Notes: generated by a model from the sequence alone, not told the origin. A stretch of 23,219 bases of DNA from Planctomycetota bacterium (GCA_026692885.1 JAPLNJ010001215.1:1-23219); one strand, 5' to 3'; numbered from the stretch's first letter, positions 15,761 to 23,219 are shown. A program made the numbers and translations.

Positions 15761-15848
15761 CCGAAACCGGCTCCCTTTTCTGTGCCGGTCCCACCGGACG
15801 GGTTCGGAGACCCGTCCTACGGGCATGTTTCCAACTGCCGCTCGCCCT
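15761..15848 (-). repeat. right copy of the approximately 88-bp inverted repeat
   Basis: Reverse-complement partner of 14699-14785. The 30-base core GGGACCGGCACAGAAAAG plus GGAGCCGGTTTCGG is identical, the hairpin is GGACGGG-TCTCCGAA-CCCGTCC, and the outer GGGCGAGCGGCA is also kept. Together the copies bracket the non-coding stretch as terminal inverted repeats would, although each alone resembles a dispersed planctomycete repeat. Confidence 0.75.
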
Positions 15849-15849
15849 G

Positions 15850-15876
15850 CCCACGACGAGCGACGTTTGTCGTGGG
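15850..15876. repeat. CCCACGAC/GTCGTGGG hairpin
   Basis: Perfect 8-bp stem (15850-15857 with 15869-15876) around an 11-base loop, 28 bases before the start of the GH3-like remnant. It may be part of the repeat field or a leftover terminator; there is no T-run. Confidence 0.45.
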
Positions 15877-15903
15877 AGGCACGCCCACCATCCAGCAGGT
15901 GCC

Positions 15904-16173
15904 ATGATGAAGTCGGTCCATCAGTCACAACCGCAGATCACCCGTCGCGCGGCGTTGGCGGCGAGCGGGGCGGGGGTGGCTGCCGTGTGGCTGCCGGAAT
16001 CAGTCCGCGGCCAGCAGGAAACGCCCAGCGAAACGGACCTCCGACGCATCCTGTCGGGAATGACGCTGGCGGACAAGGTGGGTCAATTGCTGATGGCGTC
16101 TCCGCATCACCAACGCAGGAACGGAGCTGCTCGGCAAGGTCTTCGACCGCCTCCTGAAGGCTGTGGAGGATAG
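15904..16173 (+). pseudogene. GH3 beta-glucosidase-like N-terminal remnant with Tat signal
   Basis: The frame starts MMKSVHQSQPQITRRAALAA and has a twin-arginine-like export signal running to VRGQQ. It continues LRRILSGMTLADKVGQLLMA, which is the start of the GH3 barrel (the usual MTLEEKVGQLLM). After about residue 65 the GH3 similarity stops abruptly and the frame runs into unrelated DNA, ending at 16173. A full GH3 enzyme has 700-850 residues, so only about 8 percent remains. The junction at about 16100-16185 joins it to a different glycosidase-associated gene. Inactive relic. Confidence 0.65.
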
Positions 16174-16184
16174 ACGTCTCTCGC

Positions 16185-16955
16185 CGCAACGAGCCTCGCG
16201 CAGGACTGCAAGACCGCATACGCCGTGGTCAGCGCCCAGGGCGCGACGGAGGCCGAGGCGTACGCGGCCCAGGAACTGGCGGACTACCTGGGCAAGATCA
16301 CCCGCGCAACGATTTCCGTCGTCGCGGAGAACAAGCCCGTCACCGCGCCCCGCAAGATCTTCGTCGGCTGGACGGATTTCGCTGCCCGGCACAAACAGTT
16401 ACCGGGACTTCACGTGGTCAAGTTTTCGCGGTTCCGGGCAGCATTGTCGCGTGGTGGCAGACCCGGACGCCGCAGGAGGGAAAGCGCTGCAGTACACCGG
16501 CGAGGGCCCCCAGGATCACGCGCGGCCGCTCGGCTTTGGCGTCTACGATGGCGCGCGACGAGTCTTCGGCCCTTCCCGGACGCTGAAGGACGCCGACGTG
16601 CCGCCGGATGAGAAATACCACTGGTATCAGGTTGGTCGTTTCCCGGTTAAGTACCCGCTCACAAGTTGTCGGGTGAAATGAAACCCGGTTTTTTCCAAAA
16701 ACCGGGTTTCTGTCCCGTGCTGAATACCAGAAAACTTCTGAGCGGGCACTTACCAACGGCGTATTGCTGTGGGCGCACTGGACCTGGCTGCTGTCGGTCG
16801 ATCTCGACCGCGTCTACAACCCGGCAGAGCAAGATCACCAACGCGTCATATGGATCTCGCTGAAGGTCACGGGACCGGCGTATGTGAAAGCATCACAGCA
16901 GCCCAACGCCGTTTCGATTGACCGGGTGATCGTGGTGAAGGAGAGATTGGAGTGA
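16185..16955 (+). pseudogene. DUF4838/GH67N-like secreted protein, internally deleted and frameshifted
   Basis: The first piece, in the frame ending at 16611, reads LAQDCKTAYAVVSAQGATEA, then YAAQELADYLGKITRATISV and APRKIFVGWTDFAARH. This is the alpha-glucuronidase N-terminal-like domain of DUF4838 proteins. From about 16440 another frame gives CRVVADPDAAGGKALQYTGE and DEKYHWYQVGRFPVKYP. After an inserted hairpin a third frame gives LLWAHWTWLLSVDLDRVYNP and WISLKVTGPAYVKASQQPN, ending at 16955. The last two pieces are the carbohydrate-binding C-terminal end of such proteins, so the large middle (DUF4838 proper) has been lost. Three frames, a deletion and an insertion show it is dead. It fits the polysaccharide theme of its neighbours. 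Confidence 0.75.
16681..16709. repeat. AAACCCGGTTTTT hairpin inserted in the DUF4838-like relic
   Basis: Perfect 13-bp arms (16681-16693 and 16697-16709) with a 3-base loop. It interrupts the relic between its KYP and LLWAHWTW segments, so it arrived after or during decay. It is of a type widely scattered in planctomycete genomes. Confidence 0.65.
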
Positions 16956-16995
16956 CGCGGATCGCCTTCGACGCATCGCCGAAGGGAATCGGGGG

Positions 16996-17024
16996 TTGCC
17001 GCGTACGACCCCGCTGGGTAACAT
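16996..17024 (+). promoter_or_regulatory. possible sigma-70-type promoter of hicBA
   Basis: TTGCCG (16996-17001) and TAACAT (17019-17024) are separated by exactly 17 bases, each matching four of six consensus positions, about 50 bases before the hicB start. It is a reasonable candidate, but promoter rules in planctomycetes are not well known. Confidence 0.35.
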
Positions 17025-17072
17025 TTTCTGTGGTGTGTACGGGGCGACCCAAATTCCATTGGAGTGATTCCC

Positions 17073-17276
17073 TTGAAGCTCGCTGTTGTGGTGCATGCGG
17101 CAGAAGAAGGCGGCTTTTGGGCCGAGATCCCGGCCCTGCCGGGTTGCATTTCCGAGGGCGAGACGTTCTCGGAGACGCTCGTCAACATCCGCGAGGCAGC
17201 TGAAGGATGGCTGGAAGTGGCTAGCGAACGTGGGGCAACCGGCGCCGACGCTCAGCTCGCGGAGATTGAGCTGTGA
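17073..17276 (+). CDS. hicB: HicB-family antitoxin (short form)
   Basis: A 67-residue protein with the partial RNase H-like HicB fold: MKLAVVVHAAEEGGFWAEIP, LPGCISEGETFSETLVNI and REAAEGWLE are diagnostic. I chose the TTG at 17073 because MKLAVVVH matches the family start and GGAG lies eight bases upstream; the GTG at 17064 would add three residues. It should bind and neutralise the HicA toxin encoded next. No C-terminal helix-turn-helix or ribbon-helix-helix is present, as in other short HicB proteins, so its role in autoregulation is uncertain. It overlaps hicA by four bases (GTGA), so the order is antitoxin first, the reverse of the E. coli hicAB arrangement but common elsewhere. Confidence 0.85.
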   Translation: MKLAVVVHAAEEGGFWAEIPALPGCISEGETFSETLVNIREAAEGWLEVASERGATGADAQLAEIEL

Positions 17277-17506
17277 AAGTCGTTTCGGGGAAGCGTCTGT
17301 GCAAACTGTTGGAAGAGCACGGCTGGCTGCTGCAACGAATTCACGGGTCACATCACATCTATGCGCAGCCTGGCAACCCAGTGATTTTGACGGTGCCCGT
17401 TCACGGAAATCGAGACCTGAAGCGCGGGACGCTTCGACAAACCGCCAATTTTGAATTCTGTACGTCTGAGCCCTCGCGGCAAACCTCGTCCAGGCGACAA
17501 CGTTAA
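17273..17506 (+). CDS. hicA: HicA-family mRNA interferase toxin, altered C-terminus
   Basis: A small double-stranded-RNA-binding-like fold toxin that cleaves mRNA. MKVVSGKRLCKLLEEHGWLL and GSHHIYAQPGNP, with the catalytic histidine in GSHH, then VPVHGNRDLKRGTLRQ, match HicA well. The GTG start overlaps the hicB stop by four bases and has GGAG eight bases upstream inside hicB. After GTLRQ (about residue 55) family members normally end with a short helix such as LLKQAGLTREEF. Here the protein runs on as TANFEFCTSEPSRQTSSRRQ with no similarity, so the 3' end has probably been replaced by a frameshift or rearrangement. Activity of the toxin is therefore doubtful. Confidence 0.8.
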   Translation: MKVVSGKRLCKLLEEHGWLLQRIHGSHHIYAQPGNPVILTVPVHGNRDLKRGTLRQTANFEFCTSEPSRQTSSRRQR

Positions 17507-17624
17507 ACCTCATTCTTGCCACTCACACCGTCAAAAACCGTTTGGTGCTAGGGGCATCACGCTTACTCCAGGTAGGGCTTGAGCTGGATGAAGTGTTTCG
17601 GGGAGGGTGTCAGATCGTCATTGG
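17507..17624. other. convergent intergenic gap, nothing seen
   Basis: A 118-base gap between hicA and the converging hypothetical gene. No clear terminator stem or open frame. Confidence 0.4.
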
Positions 17625-18221
17625 TCAGAACAGCTCGAAAAAATCTTCCGTGCCCAAAGTCGGCGCGTATTCCTGAACCAATTCGACAAGTGACTTTGGG
17701 CCGGCCAGGTGAAGCCAATCGTCGATAGCTCCCCGGAAGCACCAGCGTTGGACGGAGAACAGGCGTTTCTTCGCGTTGACCAATTGAAACCGCATCATCT
17801 TCGAGAATTGCGCGTGCCCCATCATTCGCCGCTTCGTCTCCGCCGCCCGAGCCGATCCCAACAAGAAACCACCGCCCATCGTCTCGAACAGTTTGTCTAT
17901 GGCCTTCTCTTCCATGACCGGCAGATAGACCACCAGACTGTTACCCTGAACATCGATTAGAAAATGCTCCAGGTTCGCGTAGCGGCGGATTCCGTCGGAC
18001 ACGGTCTCGCGTTCCTGGGGAGTGATCGGCGTGGACTGGGACCTGCGAAGATGAACTTGACCTGTCGCTGGACTCTCGTAGACGTCATATCCCTCCGGCA
18101 GATCTTCGACGGGTGTTCCAGTCATTTCCCGGCCGAAGTAGTAACGCGTCTTGCCCGTTCGCGTCTTCCCCGCCTGCAAATAGTAACGGTCATCTTTGCG
18201 ATTCACGTACTCGAAAGCCAC
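17625..18221 (-). CDS. conserved hypothetical protein of 198 residues
   Basis: The protein starts at a GTG with a strong AGGGGG six bases upstream. The N-terminus MAFEYVNRKDDRYYLQAGKT and RTGKTRYYFGR, followed by LPEGYDVYESPATGQVHLRR, resembles a family of uncharacterised bacterial proteins that begin with a tyrosine-rich strand pair and a PEGYEIYE motif. The middle (LEHFLIDVQGNSLVVYLPVM) and a helical C-terminal half (WCFRGAIDDWLHLAGPKSLV) look well ordered. There is no signal peptide, membrane segment or catalytic motif, and the function is unknown. It is cytoplasmic by prediction. Intact and with normal codon use, it is probably a functional single gene next to broken ones. Confidence 0.75.
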   Translation of the reverse strand: MAFEYVNRKDDRYYLQAGKTRTGKTRYYFGREMTGTPVEDLPEGYDVYESPATGQVHLRRSQSTPITPQERETVSDGIRRYANLEHFLIDVQGNSLVVYLPVMEEKAIDKLFETMGGGFLLGSARAAETKRRMMGHAQFSKMMRFQLVNAKKRLFSVQRWCFRGAIDDWLHLAGPKSLVELVQEYAPTLGTEDFFELF

Positions 18222-18256
18222 GGTGCTGCCCCCTATCGTACCAGTTCGTAATCCTC

Positions 18257-18958
18257 TCAGTGTTTCATCTTCGCAAAATCCATTTCGGGCAATACCCGCC
18301 AGCCACTGGAATACCGGCTGCCCCAGTCCGTCGCGTCGCAGAAGATGTTGTACTTGATCTCGAGGCCCGACGTGGCCGCCGTATTGGTGTAGAACATCAA
18401 GTGGCTGCCGTTGCGATCCGGCCGCTGCGCGTGAGCCCAGCCACCTCCGGCGTTGACGCAGGTATTGTTGACAAAGCGGATATTGCGGGTGACGGCCGTT
18501 TCAGGATTGTTCCAGTACTCTCCGGGCAAGGTGGACCAGAGATTTTCTCCAACCTTCACCCAGTCTTCCGGGCGATTGCGCGGCACCGAACCGAGGATAG
18601 TCGGTTTGGGCCCTTGTCCGAACGAAGTATATCTGATCGGCGCAGCCTCGTCGCCGCTGGCCGGAACAAGAGAACCACGCCACGTGCCGCCACACTTGAA
18701 GCGAACCGTATCGCCCGGCTTCAGTTCGGCCGAGTTGACTCGGTCAAGGCTGCGCCAGGCGTGGTCCGGCGATCGGCCATCGCCGCTGTCCTGTCCCGTT
18801 TCCGAATCGACACAAAAAGTCCGCGGGCCGTCGTTACCTCCCACGGAAACCTCCGCGCTGAGGCCTGCTCCGCACCAAACCAGCGAGACCAGCAGCCATC
18901 CCGCAAACGAGTCCTGAGGCCGAGGGACCGCAACGGACAAGAACAGGTTTTGTTTCAC
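18257..18958 (-). CDS. right-handed beta-helix protein, internally deleted and truncated
   Basis: The 233-residue frame starts with a GTG (GGAAAGGA about nine bases upstream) and a signal-peptide-like stretch (FAGWLLVSLVWCGAGLSAEV). It continues with the N-cap of a pectate-lyase-like beta-helix: FCVDSETGQDSGDGRSPDHA, AWRSLDRVN and LKPGDTVRFKCGGTWRGSL. After ENLWSTLPGEYW it jumps to a late helix region (RNIRFVNNTCVNAGGGWAHA, LEIKYNIFCDATDWG) and stops soon after. Full relatives have about 500-650 residues, so the central coils and the C-terminal end are missing. It may have been a polysaccharide lyase or glycosidase, but the active site is probably lost. I regard it as a relic that still has an open frame. 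Confidence 0.65.
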   Translation of the reverse strand: MKQNLFLSVAVPRPQDSFAGWLLVSLVWCGAGLSAEVSVGGNDGPRTFCVDSETGQDSGDGRSPDHAWRSLDRVNSAELKPGDTVRFKCGGTWRGSLVPASGDEAAPIRYTSFGQGPKPTILGSVPRNRPEDWVKVGENLWSTLPGEYWNNPETAVTRNIRFVNNTCVNAGGGWAHAQRPDRNGSHLMFYTNTAATSGLEIKYNIFCDATDWGSRYSSGWRVLPEMDFAKMKH

Positions 18959-19076
18959 AACTCAGTTTCCTTTCCGGCGGTTGGCTTGGTTCCGTCTACC
19001 GATCTCCCACGAATCTAGGTGCCTGCCCATGGCGCGTCAACGGTCGGCTTCCGGGGCGCCCGCTGATCCGAAACGG

Positions 19077-21812
19077 TTATTCGGCAGAGTTGCTCAGCCG
19101 GAGGTTGTCGAGATAGTAGACGGCGTCCTGCGTCCCGTCGCTGACGAAACCCAGCCAGGTGGTGACTCGAAACTGCGGGCTGGCGGTCTTCAGTGGGAAC
19201 TGTTTCGGCGTCTCGCCCGGCAGGGCTACGGTCAGCTGCCAGATACCGTCCGCCTGAGCGCCTTGGCCTGCCGACATCTCGACGTGAAACCACTTGCCAA
19301 GCGGTACAGGCAATGGCTGGTTGCCGCCGGCGATCAACATTGCGTCGCGAATGGCGATGCGAGGTCCGGTGTGGAAGTACGGAATGCCCGGGTATTCGCG
19401 CCACTCGCAATACAACTGCGCTCCCTGTTCGAGGCGGATGTCGAAGGCCAGGGTCGCTCGCCCGCGGTTTTGACGCGGCGTGTAGTAGAAGTGCGGATCG
19501 TGGGCAAATTTCAGGCCGGGGGCATCCGTAATCTTCAGGCACCGCCGACCACTGGCGGCGAGCTCCTCCGTCACGGCAATCGCGCCCGCTTTCTCCCCCG
19601 TGTGAACGCGGGCCATCGCCGGCGGATCACCGACCTGCGTCTCCTCGAAATCATCCGAGAACGTGAGCGGTGGGCCCGGCGGCGAGTATTCGCACGGCGG
19701 ATACCGGACGGCTCGCGCCTTGGCGACCCAGGTCGCATCGCCGTAGACCCCGGCCTGAGTGGTGTCGAAAGGGACAAAGCCCAACGTGAGGGCCGGCGAA
19801 TCCGGTTGCAGACGGAAGTCATGCTGGGCCGGAGCGACGAACTTGGGGTCGGCGACGACCGAGCCTGCATCGCGCCCCAGCTTCTGCCAAGCGGCGAACG
19901 TTTGGCCGGCGAAGTCTAGCGGCGTGCCCGAGGGTTCCCAGTACAGGTTGTTGCGAAACTGGAGACGCTCGCCGAACGTGGCCGGGACGCTGAATAACTT
20001 GCCTCCGAAGCCGTAGATGATGTTCTTCTCGAAGGTCGCCGCGACGTGTTGCTCGACGGGATAGTACATGCAAAACAGCAGCTGGCCGTGCGTGCCGACG
20101 CCCTGCGAGCGGGCGACGAAGACGTTGTTGCGGAGGATGTTGCCCTTGCCGCTGCCGATCTGGTACCCACCGTCGCGCACCTCGTACACCAAATTGTTTT
20201 CGAGCAGCATCTGCGACGTGCTGTTGTCGTTGTACAGCCCGTGCATGCCGGAATCGCCATCGCCGTCGATGTCGTGGATCACGTTGTTGCCGAGCACGGT
20301 CCCGGGTGCTTCGCCCAGCGTGTAGATGCCGCCCATGTCCGCCAGCACGTCCCAGCCGAGGTGGTGGATATGGTTGAACCGGATCGAGTTCCGGACCGAG
20401 GGCACCTCGCCATAGCCCCACCGCCACCCGACCGAGATCCCGGTGTACGGCATGCCGGAGATGTCGTTGTGTGTGATCTGATTGTCGCCGCTGTGCCCAA
20501 TCAACACGCCCACGGCGTCGGGCCAGACGTGTCCTGCGCTGCGAATGATGCTATTGTCGATGCGGATGTGGCTCGTCCGCTCGGCCGGTTTGGGATCTCG
20601 ATCCGTCTGTCCGAGACGCACTCCGCCGGCTCCGAGGTCTTGCAGCAGACAGCGCTGGACCGAGCAATCGCGGCAGCCGTCGCGGAACCAGACACCGTAC
20701 GTGCCGGTGTGCTCGAGCTCGCAGTCTTCCAGAGAGATTCCCCGGGCGTAGTCCGCCAGCATTACGGCGGGAACCTTGCAGGCGGCCTGCGGCGACGATT
20801 GTCCCTCCGGCGGCAGCCGGTACGCGCCATACTCGAACCGCAGTCCCCGCAAGGTCAGGTTGGCCACCGGCTGGTCAGTTCCGGTGCCGCGGAAATGCAC
20901 GAGCGTCTCGGCGACCGGCGCTACGACCTCGGCCGTCCTCGGGTCTTCATCCGGCAGCGGCTGGTAGTACAGCGTGCCCTCGCGATCGAGGAACCACTCG
21001 CCGGGCGAGTCCAGGGCCTCGCGATAATTCTCCAGGAAGTAGCGTTCATTCTGCGTGTAGGTGAAGAACGGGACACCGCACGAGCCGGTCAGGAAGACCG
21101 TGCCCTGCTCCGGCCGGACGGAGGCCACATATTGACGCGAGATGTGCCACGAGTGATAGGAGGCGACCACCACCTCGCGCAGCCTTTCGGACGTCAGGTT
21201 CGCCAGCGGCGCGATATCCGTGGGATTGGCAAGGAACATGCGGTCATCCAGTTTGCCCGATTGGCCGGTCGCGGGATCGACGCCCTTGGGGCGCGTGGCA
21301 TTCATATAGAAATAGAACCGGTTCGGAGTCCGCGCCCGCACGGCCCGGCGGCCGTTCACGTAGAGCTGCTCGAAGCGCCAGGGGCGATCCCGCAGATCGG
21401 GAACTTTGGTGGTCCACAGGCCCGCGGCGTCCACCTGGAACCCCGTGATCCGTTGGCCGCCGCTGAGCACGGGGCGCTCCCCGGGGTAAGCGGCATAAGT
21501 GACCGATCCGCGTTCGCGGCCGGAATCCTCGGAGGTGAACACCAGAGGCTCGGCCACGTAGTAGGTGCCGCCGCGAATCCACACCAGCACGTCGCGCTCA
21601 GGCTGGGCCTTACGGAGTTCGCGTACGGCGTCACGAACGCGGCGGATCGTGGCCAACGGCTGGGCCTCGGTTCCGGGATTCCGGTCGTCGCCCGTCACGG
21701 CGACGACGAAATCCGCCGAGGAGCGTGCGGGTGAGGCTTCTCCCCCAAGCAGACCGCCAGGCAGGACCTGGAATAGAACCGCGGCGATCGACATCTGCTG
21801 GATGGTACACAT
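19077..21812 (-). CDS. secreted right-handed beta-helix glycosidase, GH141-like
   Basis: The 911-residue protein has an ATG with AGGAG nine bases upstream and a weak signal sequence (MSIAAVLFQVLPGGLLGGEA). It begins with the usual beta-helix N-cap (DFVVAVTGDDRNPGTEAQP, LATIRRVRDAVRELR, VWIRGGTYYVAEPLVF). Then come many coils such as ISLEDCELEHTGTYGVWF, NQITHNDISGMPYTGISVGW, NSIRFNHIHHLG and GGIYTLGEAPGTVLGNNVIH. This motif set is typical of GH141, where alpha-L-fucosidase and xylanase activities are known. A jelly-roll-like C-terminal domain (about 715-911, FSDDFEE to YYLDNLRLS) probably binds carbohydrate. Exact specificity cannot be read from sequence. With GH127 and GH78 nearby, a role in rhamnogalacturonan-type glycans is plausible. 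Confidence 0.8.
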   Translation of the reverse strand: MCTIQQMSIAAVLFQVLPGGLLGGEASPARSSADFVVAVTGDDRNPGTEAQPLATIRRVRDAVRELRKAQPERDVLVWIRGGTYYVAEPLVFTSEDSGRERGSVTYAAYPGERPVLSGGQRITGFQVDAAGLWTTKVPDLRDRPWRFEQLYVNGRRAVRARTPNRFYFYMNATRPKGVDPATGQSGKLDDRMFLANPTDIAPLANLTSERLREVVVASYHSWHISRQYVASVRPEQGTVFLTGSCGVPFFTYTQNERYFLENYREALDSPGEWFLDREGTLYYQPLPDEDPRTAEVVAPVAETLVHFRGTGTDQPVANLTLRGLRFEYGAYRLPPEGQSSPQAACKVPAVMLADYARGISLEDCELEHTGTYGVWFRDGCRDCSVQRCLLQDLGAGGVRLGQTDRDPKPAERTSHIRIDNSIIRSAGHVWPDAVGVLIGHSGDNQITHNDISGMPYTGISVGWRWGYGEVPSVRNSIRFNHIHHLGWDVLADMGGIYTLGEAPGTVLGNNVIHDIDGDGDSGMHGLYNDNSTSQMLLENNLVYEVRDGGYQIGSGKGNILRNNVFVARSQGVGTHGQLLFCMYYPVEQHVAATFEKNIIYGFGGKLFSVPATFGERLQFRNNLYWEPSGTPLDFAGQTFAAWQKLGRDAGSVVADPKFVAPAQHDFRLQPDSPALTLGFVPFDTTQAGVYGDATWVAKARAVRYPPCEYSPPGPPLTFSDDFEETQVGDPPAMARVHTGEKAGAIAVTEELAASGRRCLKITDAPGLKFAHDPHFYYTPRQNRGRATLAFDIRLEQGAQLYCEWREYPGIPYFHTGPRIAIRDAMLIAGGNQPLPVPLGKWFHVEMSAGQGAQADGIWQLTVALPGETPKQFPLKTASPQFRVTTWLGFVSDGTQDAVYYLDNLRLSNSAE

Positions 21813-21827
21813 CGTTTGGTTCTCCTA

Positions 21828-23219
21828 CTAAATGGTCCGGTTTGTCGACGGCTGCAACTTGCGGAACGCCGCGGATGCCACCGTCGCGTTGGGGGGACAA
21901 TCCTGCGCAACAAGCTGACATGAAAATTGGCCCGGTGGCAAGGGCGAGAGCCTGTTTCGCTGCTTGCCCCGCAGGGGCGCACATGACAGATCAGGACAAC
22001 GCCCTGGTCTTGATCCACAGGTTTTCGCCCCGATAGGGGCAGCCACATAGCAGCCCAGGGCAGAGCGGAGCGGCGTTCGCCGCGTAGCGCCGCCCTGGGT
22101 TAGGAGAGGATTGAGAACACTAGCCCTGAAGGGGCGGGCGAGGGCGGCCTGGATCTTCTTCTCGAAACGGGCGATCAGTTCGCGGTTGGCGGCGACCAGC
22201 GCCTGCTCGGCTTCGATCTCGGCGACGATGGCTTGCTGCGTGGCGAGGGGTGGGAGGGGAAATCGAATGTTTCGAAGATCATCTGTGTCGATTTTCAGAG
22301 TGCCATGCGCAGCAGTATTCAGGACTTTCTCAAACTGCGACAGGTGACTTCGGAGGGTGAAGAGCAGGAACGAAGGACTCACGCCCTGCGGCGGGTGGAT
22401 TGCCCTGATGTCCTGATTGAACGCGCATGGTGATGTGACTTCGGCAATCGGAATGCCATTCGCGAGTCCCATGCCCCGCACCAGAATCAGTAACGATCCG
22501 ACGGGCGCGATCTTTGTCGCCGATTCCTCGACTGCGCTCTTCGAGATATGCAGCGCCGCATCACCGATGCGATCCAACTTCATGTCCTTGCCCGAGACCC
22601 AAGGAATGTCGCCGATCCAGTAGTTTTCGTTTGCCTTCGATGGCGTCCCACCGCTGCTGAGCGCGCAGGTTTCTCCGATGGTCGTAGTAGGCCAGTCGGG
22701 GTGGATGGGGATGTGGGGGCGGTAGTTGTCGAGGACGGCGCGGGCACCGTCGATGACGTTCTGGTAGCCCTTGATCTCCGCCACGATCTCCGTCTGCACC
22801 TCCAGCGGCGGGAGGGGGATTTTGGAGTCTTCTACATAACTTCTTGGGACACGCTGTAACCCGCCAGTACCCGTCATTTGGGCGATGGCAGCTTCTCTGA
22901 ACAACGGATGCGACACGCAGAAGTATGCCCACTCTGGTAGAACCTGACTGGTCAGTCGCAAAACGTAAAACTCGCTAGAACCGAATCCGCGCCCATTTAG
23001 CAGACCTCGCGCTATTCCCGCCTTCCCGTTCTCGAAGCATGGCGTTACTTTTGCGAGAAGGACATCGTTGTCTTCAAAGTAGGTGTAGCTGGCCGATACC
23101 TCAGAAAGCCGTTTGTCCTGAGTGGGTTGAAACTCTATGCGGTGCTCGTTCAAGTCAGCCATCGGCACGAACGAAACAAGCGTATCGGGAGATAAATCAG
23201 CCAACTGGCTTTTGCGAGG
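21828..23219 (-). CDS. hsdS: type I restriction-modification specificity subunit HsdS, partial at window edge
   Basis: HsdS gives the type I restriction enzyme its DNA target. The visible part holds most of the first target-recognition domain (VSFVPMADLNEHRI at its start) and the first conserved coiled region (IPLPPLEVQTEIVAEIKGYQ, about residues 129-148). A second target-recognition domain follows (TTTIGETCALSSGGTPSKAN, DIPWVSGKDMKL), then the second conserved region (FPLPPLATQQAIVAEIEAEQ to ARFEKKIQAALAR, 315-357). The frame is open to the right edge (23219); the TTG at 23204 is unlikely to be the real start. Normal HsdS proteins end shortly after QAALAR, but here about 100 extra residues come from a repeat cluster (22132-21828), probably an insertion. 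hsdM and hsdR are not in the window and may lie to the right. Confidence 0.85.
   Translation of the reverse strand, partial: PRKSQLADLSPDTLVSFVPMADLNEHRIEFQPTQDKRLSEVSASYTYFEDNDVLLAKVTPCFENGKAGIARGLLNGRGFGSSEFYVLRLTSQVLPEWAYFCVSHPLFREAAIAQMTGTGGLQRVPRSYVEDSKIPLPPLEVQTEIVAEIKGYQNVIDGARAVLDNYRPHIPIHPDWPTTTIGETCALSSGGTPSKANENYWIGDIPWVSGKDMKLDRIGDAALHISKSAVEESATKIAPVGSLLILVRGMGLANGIPIAEVTSPCAFNQDIRAIHPPQGVSPSFLLFTLRSHLSQFEKVLNTAAHGTLKIDTDDLRNIRFPLPPLATQQAIVAEIEAEQALVAANRELIARFEKKIQAALARPFRASVLNPLLTQGGATRRTPLRSALGCYVAAPIGAKTCGSRPGRCPDLSCAPLRGKQRNRLSPLPPGQFSCQLVAQDCPPNATVASAAFRKLQPSTNRTI
21956..22132. repeat. interspersed repeat cluster inside the end of hsdS
   Basis: Contains small stems GCCCC...GGGGC (around 21965-21977 and 22027-22040) and a larger hairpin CCCAGGGC/GCCCTGGG (22054-22061 with 22092-22099) with a nested GGCG-TT-CGCC. 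It ends in CCCTGAAGGGGCG. The hairpin is related to those at 14480-14643. The sequence is read as the unusual C-terminal tail of the restriction specificity subunit. Confidence 0.6.

Noticed and set aside
20046..21734. 562-codon plus-strand frame opposite the GH141-like gene
   Set aside because: Shadow of the beta-helix gene; no recognisable domain, and composition typical of antisense GC-rich frames.

Overview
The window looks like a piece of a high-GC planctomycete chromosome, most likely Pirellulaceae or a relative. This rests on the interspersed palindromic repeats (the TACAAGCACGACGCGCAAGCGA type, AGCCCGAAGCGTCAGCGAG, CCCAGGGT...ACCCTGGG hairpins, AAACCCGGTTTTT hairpins), on large secreted glycoside hydrolases, and on a TIR/STAND protein ending in an FGE-sulfatase-like domain. 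No rRNA, tRNA or CRISPR array was seen.

Layout. 1-2239 is decayed DNA: a hypothetical C-terminal fragment (592-1131, possibly reading on to 1320 past a stop), and on the minus strand a multiply frameshifted serine recombinase with a terminator. 2240-3788 is a two-gene unit, an OLD/AAA15-like ATPase (frameshifted) overlapping a DUF3226 TOPRIM-like gene, which resembles PARIS-type and split-OLD defence modules. 3789-5033 has no convincing gene. 5034-7595 (+) is a GH127-type beta-L-arabinofuranosidase, convergent with a GH78-type alpha-L-rhamnosidase (7769-10297, -). A MITE-like element with perfect 19-bp ends and an 11-bp duplication sits between the rhamnosidase and a divergent TIR-STAND-FGE gene (10739 to about 14085, one frameshift). 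The last part of that gene has codon features expected of a diversity-generating-retroelement variable region.

14086-15900 is a repeat field. It includes two inverted copies of an approximately 88-bp repeat around about 975 bp of GC-rich, non-coding, possibly structured DNA. 15904-16955 holds remnants of a GH3-like and a DUF4838/GH67N-like gene. A compact hicBA toxin-antitoxin pair follows (17073-17506). The remaining genes are on the minus strand: a conserved hypothetical (17625-18221), an internally deleted beta-helix protein (18257-18958), a GH141-like beta-helix enzyme (19077-21812), and a type I restriction specificity subunit that runs off the right edge.

Two themes are mixed. The first is secreted breakdown of arabinose-, rhamnose- and perhaps fucose-containing plant or algal polysaccharide. 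The second is conflict and defence (ATPase-TOPRIM pair, TIR-STAND, HicBA, type I RM). Many broken genes and repeats suggest a plastic, decaying genomic island. The most interesting candidate is the TIR-STAND protein with the possible hypervariable FGE/C-type-lectin-like end; the ATPase-DUF3226 pair is second.
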